Source: Herbidospora sakaeratensis (GTDB lineage Bacteria; Actinomycetota; Actinomycetes; Streptosporangiales; Streptosporangiaceae). Taken from it: a DNA stretch of 64,000 nt. Made by a program: the position numbers and the translations under genes. The notes under the pieces were generated by a model. That model ran no database searches and was not told where the DNA came from. It saw nothing but the letters and a program-made list of their open reading frames with translations. The DNA lies in NCBI RefSeq assembly GCF_001570525.1, contig NZ_BBXC01000009.1:364363-428362 (forward strand). The letters run 5' to 3'. Every line of letters begins with the position of its first letter. The stretch's first letter is position 1. Positions 8,868 through 16,583 of the stretch are shown piece by piece.

Positions 8868-9752
8868 TTGACCGTTCTGGTGCGCACACCGGCGACCAGC
8901 GCCAACCTCGGCCCCGGATTCGACACCCTGGGCCTGGCCCTCGACCTCCACGACGAGGTGACGGCCTCGATCGGCGGTCACCAGACGGTCGTCGAGGTCG
9001 ACGGGGCGGGCGCCGGCGAGGTCGACACCGGCGAGGGGCATCTGATCGTGCGGACCATGCGCCGCACCTTCGACGAGATGGGCGTCGCGCAGCCCGAGGG
9101 CATCCGGCTGACCTGCGTCAACCGGATCCCCCACGCGCGCGGCCTGGGCTCGTCGTCGGCCGCGATCGTGGCCGGCATCCTGGCCGCGCGGGCCCTGTCG
9201 GGGGCCGCCTTCGACGACGACAAGGCGCTGGCCCTGGCGACGGCCATCGAGGGCCACCCCGACAACGTCGCGCCCTGCCTGCGCGGCGGGCTCACCATCT
9301 CGTGGGACTCCGGCGTGTGCCGGCTGCTGCCCCACGCCGACATCCGGCCGGTGGTCCTGATACCCCCGTTCCGGTTGTCCACAGAAGAGGCGCGGGGGTT
9401 GCTCCCCGGGTCGGTGCCCCATTCCGACGCCGCCGCGAACGCGGGCCGGGCCGCGCTGCTGGTCGCCGCGCTGACCGGAAGGCCGGAGACCTCGGTGCTG
9501 CTGGCCGCGACGGAAGATCGTCTCCACCAGCGGTACCGCGCGCCCGCCATGCCGCAGACCGCCGATCTGGTAGAACGTCTGCGGTCCAAGGGGGTGCCCG
9601 CGGTCGTTTCGGGAGCGGGCCCCACGGTTCTTGCGTTTTCCACGCCGGATACGCAGGATTTGATCGAGCCCGAAGTGGGTATCGACTGGCAAATCCAGCC
9701 ACTGAACGTCGACCCTTCCGGTGCGACCGTTCAGTTTCCCGAGACACGCTGA
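8868..9752 (+). CDS. thrB: Homoserine kinase
   Basis: A 294-residue GHMP-family kinase. It phosphorylates homoserine with ATP to make the substrate of ThrC. The N-terminal A-T-S-A-N-L-G-P-G-F-D motif and the ATP loop P-H-A-R-G-L-G-S-S-S-A-A (88-99) are intact, and V-S-G-A-G-P-T matches the third GHMP motif. I chose the TTG at 8868 because GCGGGAG lies just upstream and the family usually begins a few residues before the A-T-S-A-N motif; a GTG at 8880 is the alternative. Co-transcribed with thrC. Confidence 0.95.
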   Translation: MTVLVRTPATSANLGPGFDTLGLALDLHDEVTASIGGHQTVVEVDGAGAGEVDTGEGHLIVRTMRRTFDEMGVAQPEGIRLTCVNRIPHARGLGSSSAAIVAGILAARALSGAAFDDDKALALATAIEGHPDNVAPCLRGGLTISWDSGVCRLLPHADIRPVVLIPPFRLSTEEARGLLPGSVPHSDAAANAGRAALLVAALTGRPETSVLLAATEDRLHQRYRAPAMPQTADLVERLRSKGVPAVVSGAGPTVLAFSTPDTQDLIEPEVGIDWQIQPLNVDPSGATVQFPETR

Positions 9753-10150
9753 TGCCTCTTCGACCTTCAGGGAATAGCTGTGTGCGCCGGTGATGTTAGG
9801 CTGATAGCCGCACCAGGTGCCCCCGTGTTGGGTGCGTGCTTGTCATTCGTACATCGCGGTTCCTCGCACAGCCGAAGCCGCCGTGGCGATTTCCCTGAAC
9901 CCACCTCCTCCATCCGCCGACGCGGCAGGGGGCGGCGTGTTCGGAGACATGCGCGTTCGAGCCACCTCGACATCTGGTCGGTCGTGGCATCCCAGGGGGT
10001 CTCCCCTGGAAGCCTGCCGCTCGTGATTCTCGGCACCCGGCTCGACCGCACGAGATCCACGAAGCCCGACCCGGTCTGTCCCGCCGGGTCGCATAACCGG
10101 GACGGCGGAATCAGACAGTCCGGCGCCCGACCCCTGGGAAGGACCCTTAG
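9753..10150 (+). promoter_or_regulatory. Long untranslated leader in front of rho
   Basis: A gene-less stretch of 398 bases. TTAGGCT at 9796-9802 is a plausible -10 element, which would give an mRNA leader of about 340 bases. The leader contains C-rich and single-stranded-looking tracts (for example CCACCTCCTCC near 9901-9911) that could bind Rho. Rho autoregulation by leader attenuation is known in Escherichia coli; applying it here is an inference. Short open frames cross the leader, but none has a good ribosome site. GGAAGGA (10138-10144) is the ribosome site of rho. Confidence 0.4.
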
Positions 10151-12109
10151 TTGAGCGACACCACCGAACTCCTCGCCGACGCACCCGTCGGCGACGCCCC
10201 CACGACCGCGCGCCGTCGCCGCTCCGGCACCGGCCTGTCGGCCATGGTGCTCCCCGAACTGCAGGCGATGGCCTCCGGTCTCGGCATCAGCGGCACCGGC
10301 CGGATGCGGAAGAGCCAGCTCATCGCGGCCATCCAGGAGAAGCAGGGGGCGGCGGCGCAGCCCGCCGCGGAGAGCAAGCCCGAGCCCAAGAGCGAGCCCA
10401 AGGCGGAAGCCGCCCCGGCTGAGCGGCCCACCAGAGCCCGCCGGGAACGTTCCTCCGCCCGCGCCGCCGCCGCGGCGCCCGCCGAGGCCCCGGCCGAGGC
10501 TCCCGCAGAGCGTGTCGAGTCCGCCCCGCCGGCAACCCTCGAGCCTACGGTGCAGACGACCCCGACCGTCGTGGAGCAGTCCGAGGCCCCGGCCGAAGGC
10601 CGTGAGCAGCGCGGCGACCGCCGCGAGCGCCGCGGCCGCGGTGAGCGTGGCGAGCGCGGCGAGCGCCGTGAGCGCGGCGACCGTCAAGACCGCGGCGACC
10701 GTCCCGACAACCGCCAGGACCGTCAGGACCGCGGCGACCGCAACGAGCGTGGCGACCGTGGGGGCCGCAACGACCGCCAGGACAACCGCCAGGACCGTCA
10801 GGACCGCCAGCAGGACAGCCGTCCCGACAACCAGGGCCAGAACCAGGGCGGTCCCGGCCAGGGCGGCCCGCAGGACGACGACCCGCGCGGCCGTCGTGGC
10901 CGCTTCCGCGAGCGCAACCGCCGCGGCCGCGACCGTTTCGGCGACGCCAACGAGCCCGTGGTCAGCGACGACGACGTCCTGATCCCGATCGCCGGCATCC
11001 TCGACATCCTCGACAACTACGCGTTCGTCCGCACCAGCGGCTACCTGCCCGGCGCCAACGACGTCTACGTCTCGCTGGCCCAGATCCGCCGCAACGGCCT
11101 GCGCAAGGGCGACGTCATCACCGGCGCCGTCCGCCAGCCGCGCGACGGCGAGCGCCGCGAGAAGTTCAACGCGCTGGTCCGCCTCGACACCGTCAACGGC
11201 ATGGAGCCCGACCAGGCCCGCCAGCGCCCCGACTTCAACAAGCTCACCCCCCTCTACCCGCAGGAGCGCCTGCGGCTGGAGACCGAGCCCAACATCATGA
11301 CCACGCGGATCATCGACCTGGTCAGCCCGATCGGCAAGGGCCAGCGCGGCCTCATCGTGTCGCCGCCCAAGGCCGGCAAGACGATGGTCCTCCAGGCCAT
11401 CGCCAACGCGATCACCCGCAACAACCCCGAGTGCCACCTGATGGTCGTCCTGGTCGACGAGCGTCCGGAAGAGGTCACCGACATGCAGCGGTCGGTCAAG
11501 GGCGAGGTCATCCACTCGACCTTCGACCGTCCGGCCGAAGACCACACCACCGTCGCCGAGCTGGCCATCGAGCGCGCCAAGCGCCTCGTGGAGCTGGGCC
11601 ACGACGTGGTCGTCCTGCTCGACTCGATCACCCGCCTGGGCCGCGCCTACAACCTGGCCGCCCCCGCGTCGGGCCGCATCCTGTCGGGTGGTGTCGACTC
11701 CACGGCCCTCTACCCGCCCAAGCGCTTCTTCGGCGCCGCCCGCAACATCGAGAACGGCGGCTCGCTGACGATCCTGGCGACGGCCCTGGTCGAGACCGGC
11801 TCGAAGATGGACGAGGTCATCTTCGAGGAGTTCAAGGGCACCGGCAACATGGAGCTCAAGCTCAACCGCTCCCTGGCCGACAAGCGCATCTTCCCCGCGG
11901 TCGACGTCGACGCGTCCGGCACCCGCAAGGAAGAGATCCTCATGGGCAAGGACGAACTCCAGGTCATCTGGAAGCTGCGCCGCGTGCTCCACGCACTCGA
12001 CATGCAGCAGGCCCTGGAGCTCCTCCTGGAGAAGATGAAGGAGACCAAGAGCAACGTCGAGTTCCTGATGCAGGTCCAGAAGACCACCGTCAGCAACGAC
12101 CGCGACTAG
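10151..12109 (+). CDS. rho: Transcription termination factor Rho with long Arg/Asp-rich insert
   Basis: A 652-residue RNA-dependent ATPase, against about 420 in E. coli. Order: Rho-N helical domain (about 30-70); a low-complexity segment of about 190 residues (about 75-265) that is first Ala/Pro/Glu-rich, then made of R-G-E-R, R-Q-D-R and R-G-D-R repeats; the cold-shock RNA-binding domain (about 275-350); and the hexameric motor with Walker A P-P-K-A-G-K-T near residue 405 and [11 protein letters not shown] near 484. Insertions of this kind are known in actinobacterial Rho, where they add RNA contacts. The start is TTG, with GGAAGGA about 7 bases upstream. A strong terminator follows. Confidence 0.98.
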   Translation: MSDTTELLADAPVGDAPTTARRRRSGTGLSAMVLPELQAMASGLGISGTGRMRKSQLIAAIQEKQGAAAQPAAESKPEPKSEPKAEAAPAERPTRARRERSSARAAAAAPAEAPAEAPAERVESAPPATLEPTVQTTPTVVEQSEAPAEGREQRGDRRERRGRGERGERGERRERGDRQDRGDRPDNRQDRQDRGDRNERGDRGGRNDRQDNRQDRQDRQQDSRPDNQGQNQGGPGQGGPQDDDPRGRRGRFRERNRRGRDRFGDANEPVVSDDDVLIPIAGILDILDNYAFVRTSGYLPGANDVYVSLAQIRRNGLRKGDVITGAVRQPRDGERREKFNALVRLDTVNGMEPDQARQRPDFNKLTPLYPQERLRLETEPNIMTTRIIDLVSPIGKGQRGLIVSPPKAGKTMVLQAIANAITRNNPECHLMVVLVDERPEEVTDMQRSVKGEVIHSTFDRPAEDHTTVAELAIERAKRLVELGHDVVVLLDSITRLGRAYNLAAPASGRILSGGVDSTALYPPKRFFGAARNIENGGSLTILATALVETGSKMDEVIFEEFKGTGNMELKLNRSLADKRIFPAVDVDASGTRKEEILMGKDELQVIWKLRRVLHALDMQQALELLLEKMKETKSNVEFLMQVQKTTVSNDRD

Positions 12110-12147
12110 CACGTGATCTGAGCGGCGATCCTCGCGATCGCCGGGCG

Positions 12148-12176
12148 AAAGACCCCGGACGCCGTCCGGGGTCTTT
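12148..12176 (+). terminator. Rho-gene intrinsic terminator
   Basis: A perfect 13-bp stem (AAAGACCCCGGAC, loop GCC, then its complement ending in TTT), followed by a short T run. It lies 38 bases after the rho stop, in the expected orientation. Confidence 0.9.
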
Positions 12177-12501
12177 TTCCGTTACGGCTCCCGCCTACAT
12201 CGGCCCCGACCCCTGCTTCCGCCCCCCGCCGTATCCGGCGCCAACCGGCCGCGCCCGGCCCACGCCGCAACGGATCAGCAATTTCTGTCGGCCACCTGCT
12301 CCCGGAAGTCCTGCTCGGTTACGGTGTTCCGGCCGGTGTCCATGAAGACAGCGCTGTGCGCCCCCGCCCGGCGGACAAACGATCGCCGGCCACCCCGAGC
12401 CGACAGGCCGGGGAGACGACATCTACGGGCAAACCGGGGGGTTACCCCCACCCCGTCCGCTCCATACCCCCGCCACCCTGCCCTTTGGCATCCTCGAACC
12501 C
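12177..12501. other. Intergenic region rho to histidine kinase
   Basis: About 325 bases without a supported gene. The first 75 bases are copy A of the dispersed repeat. The rest must hold the promoter of the two-component genes, but I see no clear -35/-10 pair. There is also no good ribosome site directly before the kinase ATG, so that mRNA may have a very short or absent leader. Confidence 0.5.
12179..12254 (+). repeat. Dispersed intergenic repeat, copy A
   Basis: It opens with CCGTTACGGC (12179-12188) and ends with CCGGCGCCAACCGGCCGCGC (12235-12254). Copies B (14448) and C (50531) have the same two blocks with a spacing of 54-56 bases. The copy directly abuts the rho terminator. Confidence 0.7.
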
Positions 12502-13785
12502 ATGGAGCGAAGGTTGCGGGACAGGGTCCCCTTCGGCCCGTGGGGCCCGCTGGGCATCGCGGTCGACCCGGTCACGTGGAAGGCGGCGCCCTACTTCATC
12601 GTCGCCCCCGCCCTCGGCACCGCCTGTTTCGTCGGCCTGGGCCTGGCGCTGCCGCTCTCGCTGGTCCTGGTCCTGATCTGGGTCGGTTTGCCCATGCTGG
12701 CGGTGCTGATCCTGCTCTGGCGGGCCGTCGCGTTCGCGGAGCGCCGGCTGGTGCGCTGGACGCTCGGCGTCGATGTCCCCGACCCCTACCGTCCCCGCCC
12801 CGACGGCGGCCTCTACGCCCACCTGAGGTGGCTGTTCGTCGACCCGGCCACCTGGAAGGACCTCGGCTACGTCCTGCTGCTCTGTCCCCTGGGCCTGCTG
12901 GAGTTCTTCGTCGTGTTCGGCCTGTGGTCGCTGGGCCTGGAACTCCTGGCCCTCCCGCTCCCGCTGGTGCTGACCGACCGCACGATGACGGCCTGGTTCG
13001 TCGAGGTCTCCACAGTCCCGGAGGCCGTGCTGGTCATGCTGGTCGGCGTGGTCTCCCTGGTCGCGTCCCTCTACGCCCTCAGGGCCGCCGCACTGGCCCA
13101 CGGCTGGGTGGCGAGGGCGCTCCTGGGCACCGACGACCGCACGTGGCTGCTGGCCCGCAACGAGGACCTGAGGGCCAGCCGGGCCAGGGGCGTCAACGCC
13201 GCCGAGGCCGAACGCCGCCGCATCGAACGCGACCTCCACGACGGCGCCCAGCAGCGCCTCCTGGCGGTCGCCCTCGACCTGGGACGCGCCCAGGCCAAAT
13301 TCGACGACGACCCCCAGCAGGCCAGGATCCTGGTCGAAAGCGCCGCAGCAGGGGCCAAGGCCGCGATAGCCGAGCTCAGAGACCTGGCCCGGGGCATCTA
13401 CCCGGCGATCCTCACCGACCGGGGCCTCGACGCCGCCCTCTCGTCCCTGGCCGCCCGCGCCCCCGTGCGGGTCGAGGTGACCGTCGAGATCGCCGACCGC
13501 CCCCCGGCGGCCGTCGAGAGCATCGCCTACTTCGTCGTGGCCGAGGCCCTCACCAACATGGCCAAGTACTCCGAAGCCACCGAAGCCGGCGTGAGGGTGA
13601 GCAGAGCCGCCGACAGGGTCGTCGTCGAGATCGCCGACAACGGCGTCGGGGGAGCCGTCGTCCGACCGGGCGGGGGCCTCCACGGCCTGGCCGACCGGGC
13701 GGCCACCATCGACGGCGTCCTGACCGTCGACAGCCCGCCCGGCGGTCCCACGCTCATCAGGGCCGAGCTGCCCTGCGTATGGTGA
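12502..13785 (+). CDS. Sensor histidine kinase (NarL-type, membrane sensor domain)
   Basis: A 427-residue protein. The N-terminal 215 or so residues carry four to five hydrophobic helices in two similar halves, each opening with a V-D-P-x-T-W-K motif. This is the putative sensor domain common in actinobacterial kinases. A HisKA_3 dimerisation helix follows, with E-R-D-L-H-D-G (phospho-acceptor H246), and then a HATPase_c domain with N-x-x-K-Y (N-box) and D-N-G-V-G-G (G1) motifs. It pairs with the response regulator 4 bases downstream. The stimulus is unknown. Confidence 0.92.
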   Translation: MERRLRDRVPFGPWGPLGIAVDPVTWKAAPYFIVAPALGTACFVGLGLALPLSLVLVLIWVGLPMLAVLILLWRAVAFAERRLVRWTLGVDVPDPYRPRPDGGLYAHLRWLFVDPATWKDLGYVLLLCPLGLLEFFVVFGLWSLGLELLALPLPLVLTDRTMTAWFVEVSTVPEAVLVMLVGVVSLVASLYALRAAALAHGWVARALLGTDDRTWLLARNEDLRASRARGVNAAEAERRRIERDLHDGAQQRLLAVALDLGRAQAKFDDDPQQARILVESAAAGAKAAIAELRDLARGIYPAILTDRGLDAALSSLAARAPVRVEVTVEIADRPPAAVESIAYFVVAEALTNMAKYSEATEAGVRVSRAADRVVVEIADNGVGGAVVRPGGGLHGLADRAATIDGVLTVDSPPGGPTLIRAELPCVW

Positions 13786-13789
13786 CGGC

Positions 13790-14434
13790 ATGCGTGTCGT
13801 GATCGCCGAAGACTCGGTGCTGCTGCGCGAGGGCCTGTCCCGGCTGCTGGCCGACGGCGGAATCGAGACCGTCGCCGCGGTGGGCGACGGCCCCTCGCTG
13901 GTCGAAGCGGTCGACGTACACAACCCAGATTTGGCCGTCGTCGACGTGCGCATGCCCCCATCGCACACCGACGAGGGCCTGCGTGCCGCCCTGGAGATCA
14001 GGTCCCGCCGCCCGGGCTTCCCGATCCTGGTCCTGTCGCAGTACGTGGAGGAGCGCTACGCCACCGACCTGCTGGGCGCCGGCGCCCAGGCGGTCGGCTA
14101 CCTGCTGAAGGAGCGCGTGGCCGAAGTGACCGAGTTCCTCGACGCGGTCCGCCGCGTCGCCTCCGGAGGCGCGGTGATCGACCCCGACGTGGTCGTGCAA
14201 CTCCTGGGCCGCCGCCGGCTCCCGCACGAACGCCTGACCGCCCGCGAGACCGACGTCCTGGCCCTGATGGCCGAAGGCCGCTCCAACAGCGCCATCGCGG
14301 CGCGGCTGGTCGTCTCGGAGGGCGCCGTCGAGAAGCACATTTCGAGCATTTTCCTGAAGCTGGCCCTCGACCCGGCGCCCGACGACCACCGGCGCGTTCT
14401 CGCGGTTCTGGCCTATCTCGGGCATCGGCCCTGA
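13790..14434 (+). CDS. LuxR/NarL-family response regulator
   Basis: A 214-residue protein. It has a receiver domain with acidic pocket E7-D8, phospho-acceptor D52 in V-V-D-V-R-M-P and a K in Y-L-L-K-E-R. The C-terminal GerE-type helix-turn-helix opens with L-T-A-R-E-T-D-V-L-A-L-M-A-E-G. The gene starts 4 bases after the kinase and forms a cognate pair with it. The neighbouring secreted-protein genes are possible targets, by position only. Confidence 0.93.
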   Translation: MRVVIAEDSVLLREGLSRLLADGGIETVAAVGDGPSLVEAVDVHNPDLAVVDVRMPPSHTDEGLRAALEIRSRRPGFPILVLSQYVEERYATDLLGAGAQAVGYLLKERVAEVTEFLDAVRRVASGGAVIDPDVVVQLLGRRRLPHERLTARETDVLALMAEGRSNSAIAARLVVSEGAVEKHISSIFLKLALDPAPDDHRRVLAVLAYLGHRP

Positions 14435-14447
14435 AAATTCTTTCTTT

Positions 14448-14522
14448 CCGTTACGGCTCCGCCCACCCAGGCGCCGCCCGCCGTCCATGGCGCGGCCCGC
14501 ACCCGGCGCCACCCGGCCGCGC
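14448..14522 (+). repeat. Dispersed intergenic repeat, copy B
   Basis: It opens with CCGTTACGGC (14448-14457), carries CCGTCCATGGCGC (14481-14493), which copy D also has, and ends with CCGGCGCCACCCGGCCGCGC (14503-14522). It begins 13 bases after the response-regulator stop. Confidence 0.7.
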
Positions 14523-14626
14523 GGAGTCCGCCCCGAAACGACGGGGAAGTTTGGCGCGAAACGGCAATACGGTCGGGCGTGGCTGAAGAAGCCCGGAACT
14601 GAGCCTCGACACAGGCGTATTCCAGT

Positions 14627-15024
14627 GCGGCGACCGAGATGGTTCACCGCGAACAAGTGTGGCGGACACGCACCGAGAAGCCCGGAGCTCCTGTGGCAGA
14701 TGCGATCATGTGCGGCGACCGAGACGGTTCACCGCGAATAACTGTGGCGGGCACGGGTCGTGAGGCGAGTTGCCCGGAGTTCCTGTGGCAGAAGCGATCA
14801 TGTGCGGCGACCCATCCGGAGCAGCTGTGGCGGGCACGGGCCATGCGCGCGACCCGCTGGGAATCTCTGCGATGGACCGGATCATGCGCGGCGACCCACC
14901 CGGTGCAGCTGTGGCGGGCACGGGCCGTGCGCGCGGCTCGCTGGGAATCTCTGCGGTGGACCGGATGATCTGCGGCGACTTGGGTGACCCGCTTGGAGTC
15001 TCCGCAGCGGACATGGTCATGCCC
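14627..15024. repeat. Tandem repeat tract, five degenerate units of about 84-92 bp
   Basis: Units begin with GCGGCGAC at 14627, 14712, 14804, 14888 and 14972 (periods 85, 92, 84, 84; the last is shortened). Units 3 and 4 are nearly identical, and units 1 and 2 resemble each other more than the rest. Shared inner words are TGTGGCGGGCACGGG and a GATCATG-like end. Open frames cross the tract on both strands, but the periods of 85 and 92 break the frame. No ribosome site fits, so I do not call it coding. The whole gene-less stretch runs from 14435 to 15349; outside the two repeats it contains only a weak hairpin near its right end. Confidence 0.75.
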
Positions 15025-15290
15025 CGCCGCTGAGGCAGCCATCCCGTAGTTTCTGCGACACGGCCGTGTGCGACCGCTGAGGCGGCTCGCCCGAGCCCGC
15101 CCACCCGGGAGCCCGGCCAGCGTCGCACGCAGGACCGACGTTTCCAGCGCCGCACAACCAGCTCTGTGGAAACCGTTCGGCGCCGCCTCAGGCGCCACGC
15201 CACCCCACCGCACGGTCGCAGCCCCCCGCTGCTCCAGCACACCTCGCGTCTCGCCTGCCGGCGTGACCCGTCGAACCTCGGACACGGCGA

Positions 15291-15316
15291 AGGGGCGCCC
15301 CTTCCGGGACGCCCCT
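15291..15316 (-). terminator. Possible terminator of the first secreted-protein gene
   Basis: The 7-bp arms AGGGGCG / CGCCCCT surround a 12-base loop, 34 bases beyond the minus-strand stop at 15350. There is no T run, so support is weak. Some actinobacterial terminators lack one. Confidence 0.4.
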
Positions 15317-15349
15317 CCGTGTGCAGTCTCAGGTGCGGCTAGGACGACG

Positions 15350-16444
15350 TCAGCGGACGTCGACCAGCTTGTACGGCGACAGCGACGAGTTGGTCGCGCT
15401 GGTGCTGGTCGCCTGGAGACGCCAGTAGCCGTCGTACTTGGGCTTGACGGTCTTGCTGTACTTGCCCGTCGAGTTGGCGCCCACGTAGCCGACGAACTTC
15501 CAGGTCTTGGTGCCCTTCTTCTTGAAGTAGAGCTTGAGGATCTTCTTGGACCACGCGCCCCACTTGCTGGTGCCGCGGTAGACCTTGCCGTAGATCTTGA
15601 CCGACTTGCCCTTCTTCACCTTCGAGGGCGAGACGGCGATCGTGATCTTCGACTTGGCCTTGGCGGCCTTGGTGAAGCCGTCGACCGAGAAGCCCTTGAC
15701 GAAGCTGTAGCTCTTCGAGCCACGGGTCACGTTGACCTTGAGCTGCCAGCTGCCGGTCGGCGCCTGGTCGTCGAACGAGGCCGAGCCGTGGTAGCTGTCG
15801 TCGGCCTCGAGGCCGCTGTTCAGCGAGTAGTAGTCGCCCGAGGAGGCGTGCTCGAAGCGGACGCCGGTGACCTTCTCGTCGCCGTACTTCTCAAGCTTGA
15901 AGTTGGCGAAGACGTCGACCTCGTCGCCCTTCTTCAGCTTGACCGGGTCGGGGTCGACGTTCGCGGAGGTCACCCGGGTCGCCGTGGCGATGGTGATCTC
16001 GTTCCAGCCCAGGTAGGTGGGAGCGGTGGTGACGCCGTTCTCGGTGTAGCCGAGGCGGTACTTCCACTTGCCCGGCTTGTCGGACGACGAGACCGGGATG
16101 GAGGCGGCGACCTCAAGGGTGGTGGCCGGAGCGGGCGTGGCGTTGACGACCGGGATGTCGGCGGCGGTGCCCGCGTGGGCGTTGGCGTCGGTCTCGTCCG
16201 TCTTGAGGAACTGGACGTGCACCTTGCCCGGCTTGTCAGCGCCCTTCGCGTAGGGGTTGCTCACCTTCACCTTGAAGGGAATCTTGTCGCTGCCCGACGG
16301 GGGGATGAACAAGTCGGTGAGACCGATGCCGGCCGGGTCGACCGATCCGTCGGCCGCGAAAGCGGGCGTCGCGACGATCCCGCCGGTGGCGAAGAGCACC
16401 GCCCCCGTGGCGGCCGCAACCATGAGCCGCAGGCTCTTGCGCAT
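15350..16444 (-). CDS. Secreted protein, paralogue 1 of a pair with shared C-terminal domain
   Basis: A 364-residue exported protein of unknown function. The signal peptide (1-30) has M-R-K-S, a hydrophobic core and an A-F-A cleavage site. The middle is beta-rich, with Ig-like spacing. The last 100 or so residues form a very basic domain that begins K-A-K-S-K-I-T, then has V-K-K-G-K-S-V-K-I-Y-G-K-V and K-L-Y-F-K-K-K-G-T-K, and ends S-P-Y-K-L-V-D-V-R. That domain is almost identical in the neighbouring paralogue (16584-17735). The basic end could bind wall polymers. A 9-bp inverted repeat covers its ribosome site and start codon. I do not recognise the family. Confidence 0.8.
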   Translation of the reverse strand: MRKSLRLMVAAATGAVLFATGGIVATPAFAADGSVDPAGIGLTDLFIPPSGSDKIPFKVKVSNPYAKGADKPGKVHVQFLKTDETDANAHAGTAADIPVVNATPAPATTLEVAASIPVSSSDKPGKWKYRLGYTENGVTTAPTYLGWNEITIATATRVTSANVDPDPVKLKKGDEVDVFANFKLEKYGDEKVTGVRFEHASSGDYYSLNSGLEADDSYHGSASFDDQAPTGSWQLKVNVTRGSKSYSFVKGFSVDGFTKAAKAKSKITIAVSPSKVKKGKSVKIYGKVYRGTSKWGAWSKKILKLYFKKKGTKTWKFVGYVGANSTGKYSKTVKPKYDGYWRLQATSTSATNSSLSPYKLVDVR

Positions 16445-16461
16445 GTAAGGCCCCTTACATG
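16442..16461 (-). promoter_or_regulatory. Inverted repeat spanning ribosome site and start codon
   Basis: The arms CATGTAAGG and CCTTACATG are perfect 9-bp complements separated by 2 bases. On the mRNA the hairpin includes AAGGGG (the ribosome site) in its 5' arm and loop, and the ATG start codon at the end of its 3' arm. It could hide the start from ribosomes or act as a DNA operator. The paralogue has no equivalent. Confidence 0.55.
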
Positions 16462-16503
16462 AGTGATTATTGGGAGAAATGTAGCTTGTGAGAATAACGT
16501 GAC

Positions 16504-16533
16504 ATGGGCCCACGTGTGCACACGTGGGCCCAT
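16504..16533 (-). terminator. 30-bp perfect palindrome between the secreted paralogues
   Basis: ATGGGCCCACGTGTG followed by its exact complement, with no spacer. It lies about 50 bases beyond the stop of the 16584-17735 gene and upstream of the next one, as expected for an I-shaped terminator without a T tail. An operator role for a dimeric regulator is the alternative. Confidence 0.6.
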
Positions 16534-16583
16534 TCGTCACCTATACGGCTTGCGTCAGGGGTTGGTGGCGCGAGCCGTACAGA

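Noticed and set aside
9780-10154. Leader-peptide gene before rho
   Set aside because: No ribosome site or conserved pattern visible; better described as untranslated leader.
9767-12112. A 781-residue minus-strand open frame across rho
   Set aside because: Low-complexity Val/Ala/Leu translation mirroring rho codons; no family features.
14639-14968. Open frame crossing the tandem repeats
   Set aside because: Unit lengths of 85 and 92 break the frame between units; no ribosome site; both strands are equally open.
14627-15024. CRISPR array
   Set aside because: Units are contiguous without unique spacers, far longer than CRISPR repeats, and no cas genes are near.
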